Positions 1-8,027 of a DNA stretch of 64,000 nt are shown here, in pieces. The notes beneath the pieces are model-generated. The model saw only the letters and a list, made by a program, of their open reading frames with translations, made no database searches and was not told where the DNA came from. A program made the position numbers and the translations under genes. How positions within the stretch are numbered: the first letter of the stretch is position 1; every line of letters starts with the position of its first letter. This stretch comes from a virus, in IMG/VR virus record IMGVR_UViG_3300035199_000659, positions 1 to 64,000 of that record. One strand, given 5' to 3'.

Positions 1-141
1 ATCCTCTACCATGCCGAAGTCTTCAGCGTCTACTGATTCGTGGTAGCTGTCTTTTTCCTGCGCGAACGCGGGAGGTGGTTCTGCGGGAGGCAGAAAATCA
101 AATTCGTTTTTATCTTCGTTGTTATCGTTTTCGTCTGACAT
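1..141 (-). CDS. Acidic phage protein, N-terminal part only
   Basis: The first 47 residues are visible before the window edge. The ATG at 141 is preceded by AGGAATAA. The sequence is strongly acidic and Pro-rich (SDENDNNEDKNEFDFLPPAE, then PPPAFAQEKD). Too little is seen to assign a family; it may be an intrinsically disordered region of a longer protein. The 40 bases between it and the preceding gene hold only the ribosome site. Confidence 0.6.
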   Translation of the reverse strand, partial: MSDENDNNEDKNEFDFLPPAEPPPAFAQEKDSYHESVDAEDFGMVED

Positions 142-181
142 TGTTTATTCCTATTGTTTTGGTATCTTGTAGCATGCGGAG

Positions 182-637
182 CTATCCTGATGCCTTTTCC
201 ATATAAACGCCTTGATGGGTTTCGCCTTGTTCGTCGGGGATGGTATCGGCGTATTTGAGCACTTCCCATTCTGATGTTGCCGTATCATCTCCAGTGGGTC
301 GTGGGATCACTGGAGGACGGCTGGCGCCTGCGCCGCGTATATACTCGGTGCGCTGATCCATCGCAGCTTTAATTCCCTTATCATCTAACCCAAATTCCTT
401 AAGGTATCTTACTACTGCGGAATTGTTCCCACTACCAATAAGACCTTCTAATGACATTGCGCGCTCGGCGGTGAAGGCGCGATGGTCTACCAATACCTTA
501 TATATTGCTTTTGCTAAATACTTCTTAGCTTGCTGCGGGTTGAGGAAGCGCGGCGGAGCAGCGCCGTATTGCTCGTCAAGAGCTTTCTCAAGCTCTTCCT
601 TGATAATGTTCTTAAGTTGCCTCTTGGTTACTTTCAC
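182..637 (-). CDS. Probable virion-internal protein with N-terminal targeting-like tag
   Basis: 151 residues from a GTG with TAGGAG upstream. The first 15 residues (MKVTKRQLKNIIKEE) resemble the N-terminus of the 329-residue protein. The remainder (NPQQAKKYLAKAIYKVLVDH, then AERAMSLEGLIG and FGLDDKGIKAAMDQRTEYIR) is helical; the C-terminus is loop-rich (PPVIPRPTGDD, YMEKASG). No family is recognised. It may be a small internal head protein or a capsid assembly factor. It sits between the recombination nuclease and an acidic protein at the window edge. Confidence 0.5.
   Translation of the reverse strand: MKVTKRQLKNIIKEELEKALDEQYGAAPPRFLNPQQAKKYLAKAIYKVLVDHRAFTAERAMSLEGLIGSGNNSAVVRYLKEFGLDDKGIKAAMDQRTEYIRGAGASRPPVIPRPTGDDTATSEWEVLKYADTIPDEQGETHQGVYMEKASG
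596..637 (-). other. Candidate capsid-targeting/propeptide sequence, copy 2
   Basis: Codes for MKVTKRQLKNIIKE, partner of the tag at 4873-4914. Ends with I-K-E, a possible (I/L)-x-E cleavage site. Confidence 0.5.
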
Positions 638-648
638 TTTGCAATCTC

Positions 649-3600
649 CTATTGATTTACTCTCGCGTATCCTGCTTTTTTCTCAATTACAATTTGCATG
701 TCAACGCAGTCTTTGAGCGAATCAAGGTGCGAGATCAACAAAACGTTCTTAAAATACACTTTAATTAGTTCCAAGATCCTAATAAACCCCTCCATATTTT
801 CCTCATCTAACGCTGTGCCGGGTTCGTCAAGAATGAACAAGTCTGCCTTTGGCAGCGAAGACACACTCAAAAGCGCTAAACGAATAGCCATGGCCGCCAT
901 CGTCTTTTCTGCTCCGGAGGCCATTTCAATCGGACGCTCATCATGTAATGGATGTTTAATAAAGATATCAAACTTGTTTCCGTTACTTTCAAAAAAGATT
1001 TCAAAGTCAACAATGTTCGCAAGAATCTTTGCAATCTCTTGATTGATGACCGGAATCTTCTTTTTAATCACATCGTAGGCAATTCCATTTGCGTGCATAC
1101 ACCTCATGAAGAGATCGTAGGCCGCAAACTCTCGTCGTAGTCTAAGATGAGAAGCGCGCTCGTTTCTGAGGGACTGTAGTTTTTGTTCCTCGGAGCCAAT
1201 TTGCTTGTATAAATCGAGCGTCTTCTTTTCGCAGCGCGTGATCTTGGCTTGCGATCGTTCGATTTCTTTTTCGTGGGCGGTCTTTTCCTTTAGCAGTCTT
1301 TCTAAGTTTTCAATAACATCCTTGTTCTCATTATATTCTCCTATCTTAGAGTCGATTTCTTTTAACTCAAACTCAAGATTGGTTTTTGTGTTTCTGTTTC
1401 TCTCGCGTTTAAGCTCCATAGCTGAGATTTGTTTTTCTAAGGCTTCCGCCAAAGTTGCTATCGTCTCAAACTGTGCTATCTTTCTCCTTATGTCGATAGC
1501 CCCCACTTCAGAAAGAGCGGCCACAGCGGTCGATAAGTCATGCTCAGTAACCTCTTGGGTGGCAACTGCAACGTGAGCGTCTTTAATAAATCGACACGTA
1601 GGGAACGAGTCGCCACAGGGAATGCTATTGAGCAGCTCTTGCTTCTTATCTATCTCGGACATTTCCTTTTGTAGTCTCTCAATCTTCGTCTCCAAGTCGC
1701 ATGCGATAACTTGCTTTTCTCTTAACTGTTCAATATTAATCGACGCAACAAATTCATAAGACTTGTCGTACTTCATCTGTTTCTTGTCAATTGCCAATTC
1801 TTGTTGTGCCATGGCTTCAATTAATAAAGCCAAATCTCTTTCTTTATTGCGGTGGTTTTTTGTTGCTATCGTAATGTCAATAAATTCTGCTGGAATTGAA
1901 TTTATCTGAACATTCAGAGATTCAAGTTCTGCGTTTGCAGAGTCTATCGCACTCGCCAATCGGGAACATATTGACTGATTTTCTTTTGACTTAGTCCTCG
2001 CCTCGGATAAATCAGCCACAACCTCTTCAATTTCAGAGTCGAAGCTTCGATCATCGTTCTTCTTTAAGAGCACTTTTGTCTCGACAGAATCTTCCTTAGC
2101 GAGTTTGAATTTCTTATCAAACATCTCTAAATCCAAAAACTTGGCAATAATCTCTTTACGACGAGTTGACCCCTCATCGACAAACGAGAAGGCGCCGTGC
2201 TGAGAGGCCAGAGAAGACACGGAAAAATCTTCCACAGTTCCGAAATGCTTGCGAATATTTGCATCCGTCTGATTGCGCGTGGTGCCATTCAGTGAAGTCG
2301 TTTCGCCGGTCACCTCATCATAAACCTCAAAGTTCAAATCAGTCTTGGCCTCGAGGGTTTCCTCCCCCTTAAGGCGCTTGACATATTTCTCTGAAGCCCT
2401 AGAAATGGTATATCTCCTTGCGCCGACTTGGATTTCTAATTCGCCGCGGCCAAACTCTCTATTTTGGTTGATGACGTTGAGATTCTTTCGCTCGTTTTTC
2501 GACGTGGTATTAAAGAGAGTGTACAGGGCGGCATCGATAATAGAACTCTTCCCAGAAAAATTCTTTCCAAAGATGCCAATAATCCCCGCCATACTATGAA
2601 AATCAATAGTGTTGTCTTCTCCGTAATTAAACAGATTATCCCATTTAAAATTCTTAATTTTCCAGTTAACATTTCTAGAAATTTCTTCGCTGTCTTCAAC
2701 AATTTTATTATATTTGCGATTCAGCTCATATACTGTTTCTAATGTTTCCGAATCTACCTGAAAATCCTTCAAATATTCGTCAATCAACTCTTCTTGAATG
2801 TTGAGATCTCGCAGGTTTTCTGTCTGCAACGTGTCTGTGATGTCTTCAACATTGCCTCGTTCTCCGGCGGCGCGGTTCAAGAACGAAATGCTTTCCGGCT
2901 TAAAACGGTGCTTAGCGATATCCATCGCACGGCGCATAGAATCAAGCGGCAAGTTGTTGGTGCTTACAAGACGTAAGCGTGCATTCGAGGGCACATCAAT
3001 GTTGCGAGGCATTCTCCCAGTCAGTGTCAACGGAATCGTGAAGAACGGGCGCGGGTTTTTAAGAACGACCGGCTCAATCTCCCAATCATCCTTGGACTTG
3101 ATATCCCAAATTAGAATGCCCTTGTCATTGGTTTCTCCGTGATTTTGCTGTACAGTAGAGCCGGCGTACCATACGCGGCCATCGTCATCCAAAAACTGAC
3201 GGCGATGAATATCGCCGAGCATAGAAAAGTCAAAGTCATCAAAGATGTTGAGTTCGTCCTCTCCGTGTGTCATGGTCCAATTGGTGTCTGTCTTACAGCG
3301 ACTGATAGAGCCATGATACAGGGCAATGTTGATTTTATCTGTATCAGTTGGTTTTACCCACCGATCTCGATCAAACACAGAAAGCACATTTAAGCAAAAG
3401 TCATCGTTAATGTGGGTTTCACCCGAATCTTTCAACAGGTGCAGATCGTCGACAGCTAGCGCATCAACAATCGGAGTCAAGGCATCTTGACGGCTACTGT
3501 TTTTTAGGTTTCCATCGTGATTGCCCAAGATAATATACGTCGGCGCAATCATCGCCAGATTCCTGAAAAACTCAGAACACATCTCAACGAACTCCGGTGA

Positions 3601-3756
3601 GATCTGTGTTTTTGTGTGGGCTATGTCTCCACAGTGGACAATATAGTCCACCTCTTCTTCTCGCAGTGTCTTGTACAACTGCTCGAAAATAATATTATAT
3701 TCATAGTGATACTTCAAATTTTTAATATGAGTATCTGCTATATGTGCGAACTTCAC
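649..3756 (-). CDS. Fused SbcD-SbcC (Mre11-Rad50-like, T4 gp47-gp46-like) recombination nuclease
   Basis: 1035 residues from a GTG. Residues 1-260 are an Mre11/SbcD calcineurin-like nuclease: D8-x-H10, GD at 43-44, GNHD at 78-81, H148 in LYHGS and GDIH at 181-184. After a linker, residues 360-1035 are an SbcC/Rad50-type ABC ATPase: Walker A GKNFSGKS (397-404), two long coiled coils, a hook with C714 and C721, signature SGAEK (947-951), Walker B FILDEPGTALD (D977, E978) and H1010. In T4 the two are separate gp47 and gp46. The enzyme resects DNA ends for recombination-dependent replication. The hook spacing C-x6-C differs from the usual CxxC, but the chain looks intact. Confidence 0.92.
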   Translation of the reverse strand: MKFAHIADTHIKNLKYHYEYNIIFEQLYKTLREEEVDYIVHCGDIAHTKTQISPEFVEMCSEFFRNLAMIAPTYIILGNHDGNLKNSSRQDALTPIVDALAVDDLHLLKDSGETHINDDFCLNVLSVFDRDRWVKPTDTDKINIALYHGSISRCKTDTNWTMTHGEDELNIFDDFDFSMLGDIHRRQFLDDDGRVWYAGSTVQQNHGETNDKGILIWDIKSKDDWEIEPVVLKNPRPFFTIPLTLTGRMPRNIDVPSNARLRLVSTNNLPLDSMRRAMDIAKHRFKPESISFLNRAAGERGNVEDITDTLQTENLRDLNIQEELIDEYLKDFQVDSETLETVYELNRKYNKIVEDSEEISRNVNWKIKNFKWDNLFNYGEDNTIDFHSMAGIIGIFGKNFSGKSSIIDAALYTLFNTTSKNERKNLNVINQNREFGRGELEIQVGARRYTISRASEKYVKRLKGEETLEAKTDLNFEVYDEVTGETTSLNGTTRNQTDANIRKHFGTVEDFSVSSLASQHGAFSFVDEGSTRRKEIIAKFLDLEMFDKKFKLAKEDSVETKVLLKKNDDRSFDSEIEEVVADLSEARTKSKENQSICSRLASAIDSANAELESLNVQINSIPAEFIDITIATKNHRNKERDLALLIEAMAQQELAIDKKQMKYDKSYEFVASINIEQLREKQVIACDLETKIERLQKEMSEIDKKQELLNSIPCGDSFPTCRFIKDAHVAVATQEVTEHDLSTAVAALSEVGAIDIRRKIAQFETIATLAEALEKQISAMELKRERNRNTKTNLEFELKEIDSKIGEYNENKDVIENLERLLKEKTAHEKEIERSQAKITRCEKKTLDLYKQIGSEEQKLQSLRNERASHLRLRREFAAYDLFMRCMHANGIAYDVIKKKIPVINQEIAKILANIVDFEIFFESNGNKFDIFIKHPLHDERPIEMASGAEKTMAAMAIRLALLSVSSLPKADLFILDEPGTALDEENMEGFIRILELIKVYFKNVLLISHLDSLKDCVDMQIVIEKKAGYARVNQ

Positions 3757-3924
3757 GCATCCTCCGGTTAATTAATATAGGGCGCTCCAAAACATGAGTG
3801 TAGCATTATCGGCAAGATAAACATGCCTAAACACACACCAATCTCAAAACATACAACTTTTACAAGCGTATCTACAATACAATACATTTCGCCCTCATGT
3901 ATTAATATACCACATTGCTGTTGA
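3757..3924 (-). promoter_or_regulatory. Largest intergenic gap; leader and possible promoter of the SbcD-SbcC gene
   Basis: 168 bases, AT-rich, between the 329-residue protein stop and the SbcD-SbcC GTG. It is the only gap over 100 bases in the window. In the minus orientation it holds CTATATTAATTAACC 10 bases before the GGAGG ribosome site, with the 8-base palindrome TTAATTAA at 3768-3775, plus several TTG... runs that could be weak -35 elements. No convincing intrinsic terminator hairpin or small open reading frame was seen. A promoter here is plausible but not proven. Confidence 0.4.
3761..3765 (-). promoter_or_regulatory. Ribosome binding site for the SbcD-SbcC GTG start
   Basis: GGAGG on the minus strand, 4 bases before the GTG at 3756. 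It decides the GTG start over a nearby out-of-frame ATG. Confidence 0.8.
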
Positions 3925-4914
3925 CTATGCAAGCACTTTCTTTCGATTTTTATAGTTTTTCCAAGTGATCTTGCTTTCTTTCATTCTTCGTTTTTGATCT
4001 TGTTGGACTCTTTTGTTGGTGGCGTCGATGATTCCCTGATCCAACATCTCTTTATCGTCATCATCGGGAGTGACTATCATTTCTTCATCGGGCTGCTCAA
4101 GGGCCTTTATCTCGCCCGAGCCCATGAAGCCTCCATATTGAGATTTATAAAAATCTTCTGCAGTCATTCCTAATTCTGGCAGAACATAGTCTCCGCTAAT
4201 CTTGTCTGGGTCGACCATTTCTATTCTGCTTTCGAGGCCATGGCCCGGTACGCTGACCAACTCGTCATGGGCGGCCACAACATCAAGCGCATTAACAAAG
4301 TTCCCTTCATATGTCTTAAAGAAATTATCGATGTTCTGTTCAAAGTCGCCTTCGTAGCCGCGTTCATTATCTCTGAGATTATCCAAATCAATTTCCCCAT
4401 AGCGCTCAAATGGGCGCAGGCCCTGCTCCATTCTTTCGGCATTTATTTTTTTATCTTGGAGTGCCTGCACGGCTATACTATAACTGGCCGGCAAGACCGT
4501 GGTTTTTCCTTTCGAGCCGGGCTTAAACACCACAGCATCCTCTCCCTTCCCCCATCGAAATGCATATTGGTTGTTCAACTGATCCGAAAACTTATCGAGT
4601 TGAGCCTCATCGCTGGCCGCCTTCTCCATGTTTTGTGTTATTTCGGCATCGATATTTGCGCCCTTAATGTCGGCATGTTGGTCGGTAGCGTATTTAAGCC
4701 CTCCAAAACCAATACCTAAAAATAAGGCTAATGCTGCGGGTATCTTTTTCCCTTGACGAGATAGCCTTCTGTATTCCTCTCTGGCTTTCTGTACTTCTGG
4801 ATCCTCTGAGTCTTCAAAGAGTATTTCAATTTCCTTTTCGACATAATATTCTATAAGGCGCATTTCGACCTCTTCTTTGATAATCTTTCTAAGTTGTGAC
4901 TTTGCGATTTTCAT
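3925..4914 (-). CDS. Probable internal/virion protein with N-terminal targeting-like tag
   Basis: 329 residues with AGGAGC before the ATG. The first 14-15 residues (MKIAKSQLRKIIKEE) closely match the first residues of the 151-residue protein at 182-637, although the rest of the two proteins is unrelated. The tag contains I-x-E, the cleavage signature of T4-type prohead proteases. A hydrophobic segment lies at about 56-72 (KIPAALALFLGIGFGG). The remaining protein is acidic and helical with a basic end (MKESKITWKNYKNRKKVLA). It may be packaged inside the head. Homology to any family was not recognised. Confidence 0.55.
   Translation of the reverse strand: MKIAKSQLRKIIKEEVEMRLIEYYVEKEIEILFEDSEDPEVQKAREEYRRLSRQGKKIPAALALFLGIGFGGLKYATDQHADIKGANIDAEITQNMEKAASDEAQLDKFSDQLNNQYAFRWGKGEDAVVFKPGSKGKTTVLPASYSIAVQALQDKKINAERMEQGLRPFERYGEIDLDNLRDNERGYEGDFEQNIDNFFKTYEGNFVNALDVVAAHDELVSVPGHGLESRIEMVDPDKISGDYVLPELGMTAEDFYKSQYGGFMGSGEIKALEQPDEEMIVTPDDDDKEMLDQGIIDATNKRVQQDQKRRMKESKITWKNYKNRKKVLA
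4873..4914 (-). other. Candidate capsid-targeting/propeptide sequence, copy 1
   Basis: Codes for the first 14 residues MKIAKSQLRKIIKE. Compared with copy 2 at 596-637 (MKVTKRQLKNIIKE), M, K, K, Q, L, I, I, K and E are identical and the rest mostly conservative. The closing I-K-E fits the (I/L)-x-E prohead protease cleavage rule of T4. Confidence 0.5.
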
Positions 4915-4923
4915 TTTTGCTCC

Positions 4924-5862
4924 TTATACTGCTGATAGTAAATTCAACAATAAATAGTTATCGGCATCGATAAAGGCTGCTTTATTCTTTCGCTCTTCAA
5001 ATACTGACTTGGGCATAGAACCAACATCCTCATAACCGCCAACATCGATCTTATGAAGCTCAATATCATACTGTTGCAGCATCTTAATAATTCGACGCTC
5101 TTTAGAGGCAGCGTCGGGATCTAGGGCTAAATAAACGGGCGTATCATTATATACTATTTTCCGGACCAAACTGGAATCTCGACGCAGAGTCGAGCCCAGA
5201 ATAGGCACAGCGTTGCCAGCCACAATTGCGTCAAAGGCGCCTTCGACCAATATCAAGTCAGAGTTCCAGTCTGTAAACAGCTCGTTGAACACGACGTTCT
5301 TCGATGCTCTTGGGTTCTTGTATTTGTATGAGTCCCCGTTATATGAACGGGCAATGAAATAGTTTACGTCCCCTCGCTCATCAAACGATGGAATCACAAT
5401 GCGATTGCGATATTCGCCCTCAAAGCAATATCCAATCTTCCATCGAAGGATATCTTCGTCAGTCACGCCACGGTTTTGTAAGTATCGATAGGCAAACTTT
5501 GCTGTCGCTGGCAGCCTCTTCGCCGATAGGCTTATGAACTGTTCCGGGAATTCCACTCGCTCGTAGATTTCTTCAGTGATCGGTTCCATAAAAAGATCAG
5601 CGAATCTTTCAAGATCGACCCGGTTTGTAATTTGGTCCCATTTCTGTAGTTGTGAAATCGTACCAAAACGTCTAACAAGACGCCTAATATTACGACCGCG
5701 ATAATCACAAACCCAACATTTAAAAGCATTTTTGTCCAAGTTAATAGAGAGTTTGCGCTTGTGGTGATTGCATGACGGACACTTGAAAAGAAGTTCCGAG
5801 CCGGAGTCTCTGTTGTATCCAATAACTTCATTCAATATCCTCTTAGCTTCGGCTCTATCCAT
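4924..5862 (-). CDS. DNA primase (zinc finger and TOPRIM)
   Basis: 312 residues. Zinc finger: C28/C31 in KCPSCNHH and C49/C52 in KCWVCDY. TOPRIM core: ILVEGAFDAI with catalytic E207 and D211, followed by LALDPDA (D248, D250). The intermediate region (NRIVIPSFDERGDVNYFIAR) is the RNA polymerase basic-strand domain. It is shorter than bacterial DnaG (about 580) and close to T4 gp61 (342), with no helicase domain visible. It would synthesise RNA primers for lagging-strand synthesis. GAGGGTAAT precedes the ATG. Confidence 0.9.
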   Translation of the reverse strand: MDRAEAKRILNEVIGYNRDSGSELLFKCPSCNHHKRKLSINLDKNAFKCWVCDYRGRNIRRLVRRFGTISQLQKWDQITNRVDLERFADLFMEPITEEIYERVEFPEQFISLSAKRLPATAKFAYRYLQNRGVTDEDILRWKIGYCFEGEYRNRIVIPSFDERGDVNYFIARSYNGDSYKYKNPRASKNVVFNELFTDWNSDLILVEGAFDAIVAGNAVPILGSTLRRDSSLVRKIVYNDTPVYLALDPDAASKERRIIKMLQQYDIELHKIDVGGYEDVGSMPKSVFEERKNKAAFIDADNYLLLNLLSAV

Positions 5863-5889
5863 ATTACCCTCAGCTTAAATGTAACACAT

Positions 5890-6459
5890 CTACTCCCCAG
5901 AGTCAAGTGAATCTTGAATAATTTTATGGCCGGCATGGGCAACAATAATGGCGTCGGCACGATCAAACGATTCTGGCTTTGGATTTCCGAATCGTGTATA
6001 CTCTACACTAAATGCCTTTTCAGTATCCAGCAAATGCTGCAACACTACTTGTTTTGCCTTCTGTCCTCTGGGAACTTTTATTCCGCAAAGCTTGCGCGCT
6101 TGGGTGGCGCCGACATATTGAGGCTTGATCTCAAATAATTCGTAAACCATCCACGATACAATCCCATTAAATTTTTGTAATGTGGCCATGGTTTTAGCTG
6201 ACGAGCCTCCAGAGTTGAAAAACGTGAATGGTTGCTCGATAAAAATGTGCTCAATGGGAAACTTGGAGGAGCCGATAAATGACTCATTGTCACACTGGTA
6301 CATCTCAAAAAGATCCATAATCTTCTCTTTCATTTCTATGGCTTTTGCAAATACGTCTTTGTGCTTTCGCAAATCAATCGAGTCATAATACAACAGCTGC
6401 TCATCTGCCACTATAGCAACGCCAGTAATACTTGTCGAGATATCTAATCCTAATATCAT
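5890..6459 (-). CDS. RuvC-like Holliday junction resolvase/endonuclease
   Basis: 189 residues, close to RuvC length. ILGLDISTSITGVAI (2-16) carries the first acidic residue D6; IEHIFIEQPFTFFNSG carries E75 in the second strand; and SFDRADAIIVAHAG has D166 and D169 for the third site, giving the RNase H-fold DDED-type metal site. A phage resolvase of this type would cut branched recombination intermediates before packaging. It is separated by only 1 base from the HExxH gene and by 27 from the primase gene, and so is likely expressed in a replication/repair operon. Confidence 0.85.
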   Translation of the reverse strand: MILGLDISTSITGVAIVADEQLLYYDSIDLRKHKDVFAKAIEMKEKIMDLFEMYQCDNESFIGSSKFPIEHIFIEQPFTFFNSGGSSAKTMATLQKFNGIVSWMVYELFEIKPQYVGATQARKLCGIKVPRGQKAKQVVLQHLLDTEKAFSVEYTRFGNPKPESFDRADAIIVAHAGHKIIQDSLDSGE

Positions 6460-6460
6460 T

Positions 6461-6802
6461 TTAAACCTTGTATTTTCGCCAGCTATATGGTTTTCTATTG
6501 TCTAAATAATTCTTGTTTAGCATTTGGGCATATGCTTCTTGCTCGAAACGTATTTTATAATATGCCAGCTCTTTATCTCGGAACTTTATTATTCCTTTTA
6601 GATAATCCCAGCCATATAGTATATAAAAGAATAACACAAGCAGCTCTTTTTGTTGAGCAATATGTATGCTTTCATGACATAAAACATCTTCTGACATTTC
6701 TTCTCTTGAGATAATAAAAGGATATAAAGTAATTGCAGTAATATCCACTACCACAGAAAGTGTTCTCAATAGTTTAGGGGCTATTATCGTTATTGGTTTC
6801 AT
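6461..6802 (-). CDS. Small HExxH metalloprotease-like protein
   Basis: 113 residues. DVLCHESIHIAQQKELL (39-55) contains the zinc-binding HExxH (H43, E44, H47), and RFEQEAYAQ (85-93) could provide the third ligand (E87 or E89). Hydrophobic helices occur at about 12-31 and 53-64, so it may be membrane-associated. Short phage and bacterial proteins with this H-E-S-I-H-x-x-Q-Q pattern are annotated as putative peptidases, with no known substrate. It links the structural block to the replication genes through TAATG and near-contact junctions. Confidence 0.65.
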   Translation of the reverse strand: MKPITIIAPKLLRTLSVVVDITAITLYPFIISREEMSEDVLCHESIHIAQQKELLVLFFYILYGWDYLKGIIKFRDKELAYYKIRFEQEAYAQMLNKNYLDNRKPYSWRKYKV

Positions 6803-8025
6803 TAGATATCGAGCTTTATTTTAAATGAGATGTCTTGATCTTCTTTTTTCAAAATTGGGTTTGCAAGTGTTGCTATGCCAATTAAGTTTTTATTTTCATC
6901 ATATACAGCGACTCTAGAAATATATACTTGCCGCTTGAACGGGGCATTATAATCGGGATAGCTAGAACTGACTGTGTTATATATCGTCCTTGTCGCACTT
7001 TCTTCGTAGATAGCCGAACTGGTTTGTTTTAATTGGCTTTGGCCGTAGGTCAAATAAGTGGGGTTGTTAGAGTAATTTGCTTCCCCTTTGCGGGCATGCG
7101 CGAACATTGTCACTACTTGTACATCGTTCACTCCTTGAAACGAAAAGTCAAATGAGGCCGAGACATACCCAACGGCGGTGGTGGCGCGTGTTACGTTATC
7201 TTGAGCGCCGGCGCCCCAATAAATCCACGATGGGGCAACACCGGCGCCGCTTCCGGAAACAAGCGGCAAAGATTCCCCATTTAAAGCCCATGATCCTGTC
7301 AAAAGCACAAAACCTTCACTGTATAAGACCACGCCGGCGACAGAGCCTGTGCTCGAGCCGGATACCTCTATCAGTTCGCCGTTGCGCTTAATGTCCTGTA
7401 ATTCGCCGGCCAATGAGCCTGTGACATACCACTTAAGCGAGATGCTCCCGGGCTTGATACTCTCTCCGTAAAAAATAGAAGGAATCGAGATAAGGTTGAT
7501 GGTCTGGTTATCTTTATTGCCATACGAAGACGTGACTTTATAGTGCTGACTTCTGGTGCCGTAATAATTCAGCTTGTTTTTGAGGGCGTAATAGTGGCGA
7601 TAGACCGGTGCCGCGAGAAACGTTTCGCCCGTGGCGTCATTGACGCCCAGAGTCCGGCGGCCTGCAGTCACCATCAACTCTCTAGTGATCGAAGCAGACA
7701 TCGGATAGCTTGACGTCATCACATCGCCATAAGCAAATTCAGTTGAGTAAGTTGTCGAACTTACAGTTCTCCAATTCGTTCCGGAGCTTTGCTTTGTGAC
7801 AAATGGATAGATGAGCGGATTCGTGCCGGAATCTCGATCGATGTTTACTTCATATAGGCTAACAAAACCAGAGGGCGTGTTCTTTACGTTTGAACTAAAG
7901 GCGCCGGATTGGGCTGGCTGGTTGTTGTAGTAGATGTTCCCATCATACACAAAGAACTGGCAACGCGGGTTGGTAACCATCGTGTTGACAATAACATCAC
8001 TCTCGCCAAATTCCTTAAGCGACAT
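6802..8025 (-). CDS. Structural protein, paralogue pair member 2
   Basis: 407 residues. N-terminus SLKEFGESDVIVNTMVTNPR; middle with repeated Ser/Gly/Tyr strands (VSGSSTGSVAGVVLYSEGFV, then LLTGSWAL, paralleled by IVFYESGIVLLSGSAF in the upstream neighbour). The C-terminus ends RVAVYDENKNLIGIATLANP and KIKLDI, related to the end of the upstream gene, so the pair arose by duplication. Probably a structural tail protein. The start is weakly supported by a Shine-Dalgarno (GGATTATTAG). The stop overlaps the next start as TAATG. Confidence 0.6.
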   Translation of the reverse strand: MSLKEFGESDVIVNTMVTNPRCQFFVYDGNIYYNNQPAQSGAFSSNVKNTPSGFVSLYEVNIDRDSGTNPLIYPFVTKQSSGTNWRTVSSTTYSTEFAYGDVMTSSYPMSASITRELMVTAGRRTLGVNDATGETFLAAPVYRHYYALKNKLNYYGTRSQHYKVTSSYGNKDNQTINLISIPSIFYGESIKPGSISLKWYVTGSLAGELQDIKRNGELIEVSGSSTGSVAGVVLYSEGFVLLTGSWALNGESLPLVSGSGAGVAPSWIYWGAGAQDNVTRATTAVGYVSASFDFSFQGVNDVQVVTMFAHARKGEANYSNNPTYLTYGQSQLKQTSSAIYEESATRTIYNTVSSSYPDYNAPFKRQVYISRVAVYDENKNLIGIATLANPILKKEDQDISFKIKLDI

Positions 8026-8027
8026 GT

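Noticed and set aside
3757-3924. Intrinsic terminator in the largest gap
   Set aside because: The only hairpins seen have about four base pairs (GGCA/TGCC) and no T-run follows.
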